From: Sipunculus nudus
Lineage: Eukaryota > Annelida > Sipuncula > Golfingiida > Sipunculidae
DNA length: 64,000 bases
Reading direction: 5' to 3'
NCBI GenBank assembly: GCA_026874595.1
Contig: CM049313.1
Span: 72,840,659-72,904,658 of the forward strand
The notes beneath the pieces were generated by a model. It was given only the letters and a program-made list of their open reading frames with translations. It had not been told where the DNA came from and did not search any database. Within the stretch, counting starts at the first letter, position 1. Each line of letters begins with the position of its first letter. Shown piece after piece: positions 31,710-44,047 of this stretch. The position numbers and the translations under genes were made by a program.

Positions 31710-32129
31710 GTATTTCCTAATAAAGTAACACTATACTGTAAGGGTTGATATATGATCTATTTTTTTTTATTTTGTGATAATCAATTGAAATAATTCAATA
31801 ATTAAGGAACAATTGACATTTATATCGGGAAATTTCGTTATACTGATCAAATTTCATATTAATAAATCATATATATAATGATGGAGATTTTTTATACACA
31901 AGTTTGGGAGCCTGTACAGTTAAGCTATTGACATATGCAATAAAGATTGACAAAACAAATTGAAAATTCATAATAAACATGATTAAAGAAAGCATATTTA
32001 TTTTTCAACCCACATTTACTCTAAATTAACACTTAAATTGGAATGAATAGAAAACGTTCACTTACACGTCATGTCACTTGCGAACAACTATGTTGATACG
32101 GCCCCTCCTAATAAAGGCGCAAAGAGATC

Positions 32130-32222
32130 ACCGGAAATTTTAAGGCGGAAGTGCTACTGCGCATGCGTGTTCTTACTTCAGGAACAACTGTCAGGCTTAG
32201 GAGAGCAGAACTCTAAAAGTGA
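32130..32222. promoter_or_regulatory. Putative TATA-less promoter: ETS and NRF1-like sites plus a splice donor
   Basis: Within 40 bases there is CCGGAA (about 32131), GCGGAAGTG (about 32145; both ETS/GABP-like) and TGCGCATGCG (32158-32167; NRF1-like). On the + strand a consensus donor AAA/GTGAGT follows at about 32220, as in a short non-coding first exon. On the minus strand the DUF6589 remnant starts ~1.4 kb away. The CG content stands out against the AT-rich surroundings. Which gene it serves, if any, is unknown. Confidence 0.4.
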
Positions 32223-32454
32223 GTACGATTTTGGTATAAAAACATAAATTTTAGTGAAATTTCTTGGCCAGTCGTATATATTAATTAAATGTGACCCCGA
32301 ATGCACAAGTCTCCTTGTCAAACAAACAATATTTGATTTTATAAGAATTTTTGTCCGGTACAGGATTTACGTTCTCCAGTTTACTTGAAGCATCATATGC
32401 GGCGGAAATCCATGGAATGGATGTACGCCGCATTATAGAATGCAGTTATCAGTT

Positions 32455-33180
32455 CATCTGCCTTGGGTTATAATCACTCATATCTCTGCAGTGGTTCGAC
32501 TAATTCACCTAAAATTCGGTATGCGTATACATCCTAGATAGCTTTCTTGATTTTATGACAGGTGGCGCCACCTACATTCACGTTAACGCTACAGACATCC
32601 AAGCTCATATCTCGGGAACCGTTTGACCGATTAGGAAAAAAAATTTACACAAATGTAGCCCTTGGATAGCTTTATAACATACACAAAAAATGGTGGCGCC
32701 ACCTGCAGCCATTTTTGCACAGCGTCCATCTGTTTGTCTGCCTTAGGTTAAAATCACTCATATCTCTGCAGGGGTTTGACCAAATTACCTGATATTCGGC
32801 ATGCGTATACATCCCGCATAGCTTTCTTGATTTTATGACAGGTGGCGCCACCTACATTCATGTTCAAGCTGCAGACATTAATGCTTATTTCCCCGGACTC
32901 ATTTGACCAATCAGGAAAAAAAAAATTACACAAATGTAGCCCTTGGATATCTTTATAACATACACAAAAATGGTGGCGCCACCTGCAGCCATTTTTGCAA
33001 AGCGTCCATCTGTTTGTCTGCTGTGGGATAAAATCACTCATATCTCTGCAGTGGTTTGACTTTTCCACATGAAATTTTGCATGTGTTTACATCTTGGATA
33101 GTTTCTCGTTCAAATAACAGGTGACGCCACCTACAATCATGTTTATGTGGCAGAGATCCATTCTAATATGTAACACATGT
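32455..33180. repeat. Tandem array, about 2.5 units of ~280 bp
   Basis: The anchor 'aatcactcatatctctgcag' occurs at about 32471, 32752 and 33033, giving a ~280-bp period. Each full unit carries two copies of the 12-bp palindrome GGTGGCGCCACC, at 32561, 32692, 32841 and 32972. The third unit is diverged and truncated (GTGACGCCACC near 33121). No coding potential is convincing. Confidence 0.9.
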
Positions 33181-33879
33181 AACTCTATTTCCCCATGCCA
33201 CTCAATCCGTGCCTCACTTCACCCGTCCTTTTCTTATTTTGGCGGATACACGTAGTCGCTTGTCGACTACCCGTATTCTAGTTTATAAGATGTTCTACAG
33301 TCAAATTTCTATATACATACATTATACACACATAATTATGGTCTGGGCAGTAGCCTGAAAGGATGTATATACGCATCAACTTCTCAGCGTCAAATTGATG
33401 AACTAACGAGCTTTTAAGGTGACGTCTTTTTACACATTAAAAATTAAATTCTGGATAGCAATCTATTCATACAGGAAGTAATTAAGGTATAACAAATATG
33501 CAAGCTTTGGCTTTTGTTTGAAAGGTCCATGCTTCGATCTGACCATCAGAAATGTTTCACTTCTGAAATATTTCACTTTTTGAAAAATAATGAAATATTA
33601 GATAGAATGTAAATTTAACCTTACTCCCGCTAAATTGATTTTTCACCTTGTATGTGGTGATACTGAATTGTTAGCAGATTTTATTGTGTATTTCAACATT
33701 GACTGGTAGGCCTATATTTAGTTGTGCAAAGTGTTGAGTTAATTCGTAAAGCTGTTGGCCTGATGCCAGGCTCCACACCTCGGTCTGATAAATTTAGATT
33801 ATGGTCATTATTGACTTTTAGGATAATCTAACAGTTTTTGCATTATTCACAAGTTTGTTGACATGAAATTTATTGGTCT

Positions 33880-34775
33880 GAAGCACGGGGTCACGACCTT
33901 CAACTCCTCTCTCCTGGATCCGCGCCTGCTGATCATGCAGTTCTCTATGAATAGGTAAATTTGATTTCTCTTCACAAATTCAAGACCCCCTGAAGCTGCA
34001 TTTACTGAATATTTGTTGACAGAGCACGTGACAGGTGTGTCCCTGTCACAGCCATAAGCTTTGTGGCACACTAAGGGAAAATTAGAAAAGACATGACTGG
34101 ATCTTATGTTTGACCAAGTTTCGTTATATAAGATTTATATTCTTGAAGCAAAGCGGCAGATTAAGGTTGTTGTTGCATAGAATAAATTAAAGAGAGACTA
34201 GAAAATCGAGAAAATAAATCCTTAAATAAAACTGAAGCATTTGTTAAACAACATTTCGTTTATTGAGTAATTATATAATAATTTCTTTGGTGGGTTTTTA
34301 CCCCAGCCCTCACAAATCCATCCTCCCATTAATCCCCCGTTTTGATACTTGTTCACCACATTTAAACCTATAATTTACTTGGACCAGTCTTACAGAACTG
34401 TATCATTATCATTCCAAATTTGCGCGAACCTTGTTCGGATCAAACAAACTGCGCAAAGATCCTCAGTTCATCTCTACACAACCAAGTCCGAGGCAGCTGT
34501 GCTGTACATAGCTACCACAGACTTGGAAGTATGACGATGCTAAAATTTTGCAAGTTTCCTTTCCGGTTATTGGCAATTAATAAAGTTTTTAAAGTAAATA
34601 TTCTTTCATGACATCTACCTTCACCTGTTCCTGTATCTATCTTATTCGTGAACTATCCATACATTGGGTCAGAAAGTCACCAGAACGAATATGCCCTTTA
34701 GAATAGGAACTTTGTCTTGCCGAAACAGGTGTAACTGCCCGAATTACATACACATGAAATCGCAACATTTCGAGG
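33880..34775. repeat. Dispersed repeat related to 39364-40200
   Basis: The segment 34525-34775 matches 39840-40070 closely. Shared words include 'gcgatgctaaaa' or a near variant, 'ttcacctgttcctgta', 'ccctttaga' and 'aaatcgcaacattt'. The GGATCC-bearing tip (CTCCTGGATCCGCGCC) at about 33911 resembles the ends of the second copy. Outer limits are uncertain. Confidence 0.6.
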
Positions 34776-34994
34776 GGTGTGAATCACAGGGGTGATTTTC
34801 TTTAAGTTTGTAGACATTTATGTACATCCAATAGTTATTTCAAAAGTATGGGAAAGGGAGCATTTCCATTCGGTAAGATATGGGGTAATGCAGTCTGAGG
34901 TTTGACCGTGCATGGACAAAGGGCAGTTTCAAGTCACTGGCATTGCTGGGGCCCTCTGAGTTACTGTGAGAGAATGGGAAGGGGTTTAGCTTGA

Positions 34995-36632
34995 GATAAC
35001 ATGTGACCCACAGGTCATGACGCTCAGCTAACTAGGAAAAACAATGGAGATTTTCATGGACCTCCTTGGATGTCAAGTAATAAGATTCAAGGTCCAATTT
35101 TAACCATTTGTGCCCTGTAAACAGACAACCATATCTTTGAAGGTCTTAAAAATAAAGAAAAAGATTAGAAAAATTCGAGCAAATATCCAGGTGGTGCCAC
35201 CAGTCTACAGGAACTGATGAAACAGTTCTTAATGAATATGCATGCAAGGAATCATGGTGATCAATGCATCAGTTGTTCAGATACTGGAGCCTTTGCAACA
35301 AATTTTTAATTATTCTGGGGGGGGGGGGGTATTTTTGAGCTCCATGGCTTTGAGGATATGAGTAACAGAGACCTTATTTCAGGTTTCCATGGAGATTTTT
35401 CATGGCTCTCCCTTGATGTCAAGAGAGAAGATTCTAAGAACAATGGTTACAATTTATGCCCTATTAACAGTATTAACAGACGACCACATCCCTTTGAAAG
35501 TCTCAAAAATAGAGAAAAAATGCGTAATGATTCGAAAAATCCTGGCGGTGCCAGCAGTCTGCAGGAACTATACGCTCTTTACACAGCGCTTTACCTATAG
35601 GCCTACTATATATATATATCTCTTAAGCGATGTTTGTATTGACCTGGTATCCTGAATCGCTACACCAGAGGGGAACACTGTATTTTGGTCCAATCAGATG
35701 AGACACTGTGCTGGAAGACAAAAGATTTACCAGCCACGCGAGGAATACACGGAGCCAATGTTGTTCATTTCGTTTTGAGTGACAGCTCATCGCCTCGCCA
35801 ACCGTTTGAACAAGCCACAGGCTCAGAGAGAATGGCTAATCACGTGGTTTGCATAGGTCCTTGTGTACACAGGATGCCCGGCCGGCCGGTGAGCCGTATT
35901 TCAAACGATATGAAACAACATAGGCTCCGTGCACACATCGCTGGCAGGTTTCAGTTTTGCTGACAACGGATACATGACAACGCTAATTGGTCGTAATGTC
36001 ATCATCGTTTCGGTCGATAATGCGAGAACGCGGAGGGAGCAAGTAATATTCGACTTTACTTTACTTAGCTAAAGAGTAACCATTAAAACTCATCAAGCGG
36101 CGCTTGAAGCGCAGCTCTGGGCGGAGCCATGATGCCTGTCGAGTGTTTGTTAACTGGTATTTGGTTGGCTGCTAGTCACATCAGTTTTTTTTCAGCAAAC
36201 AGAGCTACCACCTGGCGTCTAAGTGTATCATAAACGGTCAAAATAGGCAGCGGAAAAATCAGAAGCTTCATTTAAAGCGCAAGATTTTCGCTGCCTCGGG
36301 GGCGTACAGGAACTAATGGAAGACTCCATGATGAATATGCATTCAAAGAATCATGGTGTTCAATGCATTAGTTGTTTAAATGCTGGGCTTTTGTATCAGA
36401 TTTTCTAGATTTTTCAAGGACATCCTTGCATGTCAAGAGAGAAGATTCTAGGTCCAATTGTTTCGGTTTGTGCCCTATTAAGAAATGACTGCATCTTAAG
36501 AGGTCACAAAAACTGAGAAAAAATTCTTAAAATCGAACAGATATAGGTAGCGTTAACAGACAGACAGACAGACGGACGACAGACAAAGAGTGATCGCTAT
36601 AGCTCAGATGACTTTCAGTCAGCTGAGCTAAA
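34995..36632 (+). repeat. Dispersed repeat, copy 2, with ~340-bp internal units and one insertion
   Basis: Three internal units start near 35045, 35386 and 36405. Each has a 'tcatgg-ctcc-tgatgtcaag' block, a 'gccctnttaa-cagac' block and a GGTGGTGCCACC-like block. The end (36550-36632) carries ACAGACAGACGGACG, then AGTGATCGCTATAGCTCAGA and AGTCAGCTGAGCTAAAA. The second unit is split by the insertion at 35571-36306. The poly-G run at about 35319 is shared with copy 1. Confidence 0.75.
35562..36315. mobile_element. 736-bp non-autonomous DNA element with a 9-bp target duplication
   Basis: CAGGAACTA at 35562-35570 is repeated exactly at 36307-36315. The sequence between (35571-36306) is missing from the sister unit of the host repeat at 35205-35230. 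Joining the flanks across one copy of the duplication restores an uninterrupted repeat unit. Inner ends are imperfect inverted repeats: TACGCTCTTTACACAGCG at the left, and TACGCCCCCGAGGCAGCG from the right on the minus strand (13 of 18 match). The insert is more CG-rich than its surroundings and shows no convincing protein. A 9-bp duplication would fit Mutator-like elements; the assignment is inference. Confidence 0.65.
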
Positions 36633-37480
36633 AATTATCCCGGGTAACATCCAAATATAGAAAATGTCCAGATGACTATATCCTCTGCCAAACGGAATGT
36701 GAGAAAGGTGTACACACACCATCACATAGACACCCACACACCCTCACAATCACAGAATTGACCAAAAACAATAACGGTCCTCTATGTGCAAGCTTAATTA
36801 GAGAACTAAATCTGCTGCCAACACGGAAAGTGGAAACACTGACAAAGAAACCACATTTAAAAAATCATATCACAAAATTAACTCAGAATGCACCTAAACC
36901 CTATCAAGTGAGGATATATATATATATAAAATAAACCTGCCTTGTTAATTAGAAATCGATCTAAGTGACACTTTTTAAGATGCTGCATTGCACACAAATA
37001 ATTGACATTTATATATAAGCATAAACATTCATAAATAAATCCCACAATCCATCAACCTGTGACTTTAATCTGTTGACGTAAGGAGGCTAAGTTATGCCCG
37101 CCATCTTAAGGAAACATTTATTAAAGAGATGTGTGTCGCATGTGAAATGAAACAAAAAATGTATCAATTAATTCATAACAAGAGCAGCACAAACGTACAT
37201 TATACGCGCGTTGTGTATCCGGTGACCTCTTGCCTCATTTATTATGCGTGAATTTAAATGAGAACGTAATTAATGTGAGAAACTTTATTTGTAAATATGT
37301 AAATAATTTCGATAAAATCCATAAGATTTTTTATACGTCACCATGGTGCCACCAAAGTTTGGTGACCTCTGACCTAATTAAATATGCGTGGATTTTGATT
37401 GAAATCAAAATTAGGGGCGAGATATTATATTGATTAATATTTCTGCTGAGTTTGATCAAAATCCATCGTATTACTGGTAA
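36633..37480. other. Non-coding, no gene seen
   Basis: AT-rich. Two 'ggtgacctct' plus 'tatgcgtg' segments near 37219 and 37360 look like diverged repeat units, but no gene was recognised. Confidence 0.4.
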
Positions 37481-37484
37481 GTTA

Positions 37485-37860
37485 TCCCAGTGGATCCCAG
37501 TAAAACTTTTTTGAGAAATAGTGTCGCATATTAAAATATAAAACCTTGTATAAAATCATTCATAAAAAAAAATAATAAATCAGTCAAGTGTAACCGAAAC
37601 CTAATCAGCTTTGAAAACCTTTAAGATGCATCTGCAACTACAGTTAGAAGAAGATCCGAGTAAAACTTTGTGAAATATGGCATCGCATATAATATATGTT
37701 AAACTTTTGTATAACAAAATTCATGTATGACCAAAACCTAATCAGCACTTGAGACGCATAAGATGCACCTGCTTCTACAATTTAAGGTAGATCCGAGTAA
37801 AACGTTTTGAGGTTTCGCGTCGCATATAAAATTGTTCACCGACTGACGGACGGACGCTAA
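37485..37860. repeat. Tandem repeat, ~140-160-bp units
   Basis: The phrase GATCC-AGTAAAAC followed by 'gtcgcata' or a variant occurs at about 37494, 37653 and 37794. The intervening 'aacctaatcagc' and 'agatgca-ctgc' blocks recur as well. The last unit ends in CTGACGGACGGACG, the same kind of tail seen in the other dispersed repeats. Confidence 0.7.
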
Positions 37861-39363
37861 AGGGGGACACCTTCCCTCTGTGCCCTCCTCTAGATTCGAT
37901 TATGAAATCAAAGCTGCAGCAACCTTTCAGCAATTTAGTATCAAAATGCACTCCATGGTCATAAGACATCTCATCCACAAGTACGACAGGGTTAGTCGAT
38001 CCATTGTCTCGTATGTAGTTCTGTCTGCCCGTACTTTAATAGGTTGCTCACGCTCATAGTTACATTTATGCTGATCAGCATTAACAACGGTGCATGATCT
38101 TCCGTTTGAATCCAACGTTAACTTGCGCTGGTAAGACCATACTACTTTATATTTGCTTCAGTCTATAATGTCAAGTTTCACCAGGGGGCTGTGCTATATT
38201 GGGCCGTATGCTGATGGTCGGACTAAAGTTGGATTAAGAGATAGTCCGTTGTTAAACGACGTACTAACTTTAATCCGTATATGCTGATGGCTGAACTAAA
38301 ATGAACGGGTTTAAAATGCAGATTTAGTCCCACAATTTTAGACCAGGGGATAGTTTTAGGGTGGATTAACTTCAGAGCAAACAAGAAGTCAATCAAAATG
38401 TCGCTATTAAAGAACACCATTGCACTAATAAGCTGCTTTTAATTATTACAATCATGGCTAAAATATACCTATACTATTTGTATCATGATGTATCATGATA
38501 TTGCATGATACTCTTTCAAGGTAAGTTTAAATGATAATTGCTCTTAATGAGCAGTAGTCTTGAATAATGGTAACATATGATGGACAGATGGACAGTGATA
38601 AACCATATAAAAATATGGTTGGGTCTTAGGATGCAAAGTATATTTATATTAAATATATATATTTATATATATATACTTACATTGAAAAAAATATTTACGA
38701 GGGAAAGCTCTGCTAAAAGGGAGCCACGGTTTTGAAGGCACCCCATTTCTTGAGAAATATAATTATATCGGTCCATTTAACACAATGTACATCAATACAT
38801 TGATTGGCAAATTTCTGGGGTGGGATGAAGGATAGGAGAAAAATTATACTATTGCCTCCCACAGGAAGAAAAAAAATACCATTGCCTCCCGCAAACTTTC
38901 AGGTATTTGGGTGTGGTGGGGGGGGGGGGGGGTGTTGGCATTCGCCCTTCCCCCCTCTAAGTTCCCGCGACTATTTCTTATCATATATTTGGTCGAATTC
39001 CGCTTGCAAACGTTCACGCTCTTTCGGCAGCACCGGGAGATACATTAACTGGGATAAAGTATACCGCCACACAGCCAGATTGGTCATTTGACTTGCCAGA
39101 TAGTCGATAACGCACCAGAAAAATGAAAAGGTCTCATGTTGAGGAATGTATATGGACAATGCGTTATTTATTTAACAGATTGACTTTCACTGTATTTAAC
39201 TAATTGCATTTATTTTCGGCCCGGCCAAATTGTAAAATCTCGATTGGCCTTATGCTTGTCGGCACGACACCATTTTAACCCTGAGGTATGGTGAACTTTG
39301 CCGACCTGCTTCATTAATATGCCTATACGCACATAGTCCGCAGTTAAACTGTGGTTTAAAACG
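37861..39363. other. Non-coding, repeats only
   Basis: This includes two diverged 'gtatgctgatgg-cggactaaa' segments near 38207 and 38278, short AT tracts at 38640-38675, and a G-run near 38919-38932. No gene was recognised. Confidence 0.4.
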
Positions 39364-40200
39364 TAGGTCAGTAGCGGATCCAGGATTTTGCTATAGAGGG
39401 GGAACAGCTGCAACAAATATATTATTTTTACGTATTTCGCTCAGTATCTCCAACCAAATGGAACGGCGAATGTTTCAAACAAAAATATAAGGCCATTTGT
39501 TCAGTTTCCTTTGTGACCTTAAATAGCTGCATTTGTTAAGGAAAATCTGTGATAAATGAAAATTTATATCTTACATAAATTAAAATATTAAACTCAATAT
39601 ATCTCACTTAGCAGCATAGGTAAAATTTAATGCATGATATGTAATGCTTTAAAGATCCTACAAATAGATATGCTTTTAAAATAACCCAGCTTTGTATTCA
39701 TAAATATTTAGCGGCAATGGCAATAGATATGAATCCGTTGAATTAAAACATTTAATTGCACAAAACATCTTCATGGAAATAACTGTTAAACATTTTAATT
39801 CCTTGATTTAAATGAAGTTCCATTTATATGATAATGATTTGCGATGCTAAAAATTAGCAAGTTTCCTTTTCGGCAAACTTAAGTTTTAATGAAAATATTC
39901 CATGCATCATTTACATTCACCTGTTCCTGTATTCAGGTTATCATGAACTGTACGTACAATGAATCAGAAAGTCGCGAAAACGAATGCCCTTTAGAGTAGG
40001 AACTTTGCCTTGTAGGAATATTCATAACTGCCCTAATTACATACAAATAAAATCGCAACATTTCCAAAACACTTTGAATTATATTGTATATGCAAGTAAA
40101 TCTACGGTGAAATTCAAATGAAAGGCTGTATGAAGTATGAAAGACGGTAAAAAAGGGGGGAGGGGGCACGTGCCCTCTTTGCCCTACTCTGGATCCGCTT
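39364..40200. mobile_element. Candidate element with AGCGGATCCAG inverted ends
   Basis: The left end reads AGCGGATCCAGGATTTTG (from about 39371). The right end, read on the minus strand, starts AAGCGGATCCAGAGTAGGGC (about 40199). Both are followed by a purine-rich G tract. The right half is shared with 34525-34775. There is no protein-coding signal, so it is non-autonomous at best. No target duplication was identified. Confidence 0.5.
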
Positions 40201-40720
40201 ATGTAGGTGTAGTAAACCTAGTAATGTGTCACCTAGAAAGTGTCATGTTTCGGGTTTAGGTAGCCCCCGGTGATATTCCTAAATCAGATCGACAATATGA
40301 TTTTCATATTCAGCTGAGTCTTACCTTTCCAACCATATATGACAAGACATTGTAAATGCAAAATAGATCTCTACCCTGGTCATATTCCAATTTGATGTTT
40401 ATGCCAAAAACGTGATTAGGAACTAATGTTTATAACGGTGTGTTAATTTTCCCTATGATCTAACACTGATTATTGCTTTGGTAGTTTGGTCTGAAATGTG
40501 AAGGTTCGAAATATGCACATGACTAGGGTCTTAAGGATACAGCTTTTAAGAAGTCTGTGAATATACATGCTGAATATTAACAACTGGCATAAGTAATCAA
40601 ATTCTCTGTCTTAATTTATTTGTTATTTTTCTGATAACTGTTCTCCTAGATTTAAATGTTAAACTAAGAAGAAAAAAACACAGGCATGGAGTGAGTTTAT
40701 GAATTATGTGCAGTTTAGGG

Positions 40721-40937
40721 TGGCTTTATGTGTGCTACTGATCAGACAAGTGTTATATAGAGTGTGTATTCCTCTAAAAATTCATTTTCTCCTTTATAAA
40801 TTCAGGCCAAAGCAAAATAGAAAGAACAAAATGCTTCAACACATGCAGTAAAGTTTGAAAACATGGCGAAAAACACCCGGGCTTTTTTCTTAAGCTATAT
40901 GTATAATTATATGTGAAATATTTGATAAAGAATGACG
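40721..40937. repeat. Left direct repeat flanking the captured NEDD4 fragment
   Basis: This matches 41820-42037 over its whole length. Shared blocks include 'gtgtattcctct' or a near variant, 'attcattttctcctt', 'gcagtaaagtttgaaa', 'aaaacacccggg' and 'tatgtgaaatatttgata'. It stops exactly where the inverted minisatellite begins. Confidence 0.85.
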
Positions 40938-41819
<882 letters not shown>

Positions 41820-41820
<1 letters not shown>

Positions 41821-42056
41821 GTGGCTTTTTTTTGTGCTTCTGATCTGACCAGTGTTATAAAGAGTATGTATTCCTCTGAAATTCATTTTCTCCTTATTAA
41901 ATTCAGGACAAAGCAAAATAGAAAGAAAAATTGCTTCAACATATGCAGTAAAGTTTGAAAGCATGGCAAAAAACACCCGGGGTTCTTTCTTAAGCTATAT
42001 GTGAAATAATATGTGAAATATTTGATAAAGAATAATGAGGATATCACAGTTAAATT
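41820..42056. repeat. Right direct repeat flanking the captured NEDD4 fragment
   Basis: Partner of 40721-40937. Unlike the left copy it continues into 'gaggatatcacagttaaa'. Its last ~70 bases recur inverted at 43128-43205 and, more diverged, at 42935-43005, so this is part of a longer repeat family with inverted copies. Confidence 0.8.
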
Positions 42057-43736
42057 TATTAAAATTAAAATGACAAATATTCAAGTAATATTCAATTTGT
42101 TTCATATATCTCACTCTTACAAAATAATGATAAATTGTGATATATTATGCACCATATTGTACACTGTGATGTTTCACATACCAGTAACAAAACTGTTTTT
42201 ATGTATTGATTCCGATTCCTGTAGAAGTCGTTTTTCATGTGTTGTAAAATATTAAGTTGTCTCAATAAAAGATAACTTTGTTGTAAATACTAAACCTCAA
42301 CAAAAATTAACTAATTAACTCTACCAGCCATCACGTCAGTAAGAAAGTATATTGTATATGCATTTGACATACACAACTACATGATTCAGGCACCGTCTAC
42401 CAAAACATATGACCAAAAGCTTCCATTTGGTTTCTTTTTCTTGAATAAGAAAACATATGGTCATTTCATTAGCTTGCGCATTACAAGTTTCAGTTTTTTT
42501 AAGGCATGTTAAACTTCCATGACACCTGATACATTTCAGTCCAGCTTTGTAACATATACATTTGTTTGATTAGCACCACTTGCTATTCTGTCCACAGTTA
42601 CACTTTGCATACCCTTGTCCACCACTCTTGAACTCTTCTTGTAATCAACCCTAACAAGATTCATGGTTTGGTTCTAATGCTGCGCAAACCTGATTCATGT
42701 GCTCATTTAGGATTCAGCTTTACGTCGAACACAAGTCACAGTTTTGCTCTATCAAAGCAGGTACATGGCCGGTCCATTAAAAGAAACTACTTAACTTTGT
42801 ATCTAATTAAATAGTGCACAGGGTAGCCTCACAGCCTCAAGGTAGCACACACATGAATTGAAGTAAACAACCACCCTTTGTACCTTATCCAAGTATACCT
42901 GATTAGGTATTTGTTATTAGCATCTGTTAAAATTTGATTATCCTAATCATTCTCCATCAAATGTTTCACATCAAATTATTACGTACCTACCTTAAAAAAG
43001 GAGACAAAAATATAAACTTTTCCCAAATGTAGCATGTTATGAAATATTTGAGAACAGTTAATACTTTTTCTTTTCTCTTTAAGTATGCGTGTAATAATAT
43101 GATGTGAAATATTATTGTGATATTTTCAGTTTAACTGTGATTATCCTCTTCATTCTTTGTCAAATATTTCCCATCATATTATTACTTATGTAGTTTAAGA
43201 AAAAAAAGAAGAAAAATAAAACAAAATCTTCTCAAAATTAGCAAGGTATACCATATAAGAATACATATATAAAATCATAAAAATAATCAATTTCATATAA
43301 TTAACTTGTCTGATACAAATTCAAAATTTCAGTCAATCTGTCAAATACTTGAACTGATTTTTCAGTCAATTAGTGAAATGCCTGAAAATTTCAGTCATTT
43401 TATAAAATGCCTGAATGAATTTCAGACAATTTACAAATTGACTGATGATACACATTGACTGTTATATATTACTTATTTATTTACAGTCACATTTTATGAT
43501 TTAGGAAACATGTAGTATTAGTGAATGGATTCTGTATAGTATTCACGTCTTATAACTATGTAAATTCACTTAACTTCAAATAACCTTCTCTTTCACTGAC
43601 AAAACTGATTGAGGCAGTACGGAGTACACATTATATTCGTTGTCTGTTTCTGTCAATTAATTAACGTTCACTATCGTTGCCCCATATTGTCAAATAATTA
43701 ACCCATTAGAATTGTTTTAGCATTCATTCATATCAT

Positions 43737-43740
<4 letters not shown>
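42057..43740. repeat. Non-coding region with inverted copies of the flanking repeat
   Basis: 43128-43205, read on the minus strand, matches 41985-42056 (TTCTTAA, AAATATTTGA, AAAGAATGA, CACAGTTAAA). A weaker copy lies at 42935-43005. Near 43310-43450 the words 'tttcagtcaat' and 'aatgcctgaa' repeat several times. No gene was recognised. Confidence 0.55.

Positions 43741-43776
<36 letters not shown>
43741..43776. repeat. (TA)n microsatellite
   Basis: Uninterrupted TA tract. Confidence 0.95.
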
Positions 43777-43779
<3 letters not shown>

Positions 43780-44047
43780 TTATTATATTTTATTTATATA
43801 TAAATATTTCATTTAAATTTCAGAAAAGTGCGCAGATGTTCACATATGACATATTAATAAACACTTTCAAGAAAATTTCCTATCTGTGCCTTGGTACAGT
43901 GTGAGGCAACATACAGAGACAATAATGTGATATCAGACTTGGATACTTGTGAAATCATAAGCCATATCTAAACCTGTCGCGCAATATATGTTGTACCTTC
44001 TTAAGTTGAATAACTTCCATTAAATACAATTAAAATCTTTTTCCATA

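Noticed and set aside
32754-33068. 104-codon minus-strand frame
   Set aside because: It spans the 280-bp tandem array and reads repeat units as protein.
35685-35963. 92-codon open frame in the CG-rich insertion
   Set aside because: It lies wholly inside the 736-bp non-autonomous insertion and shows no family motif.
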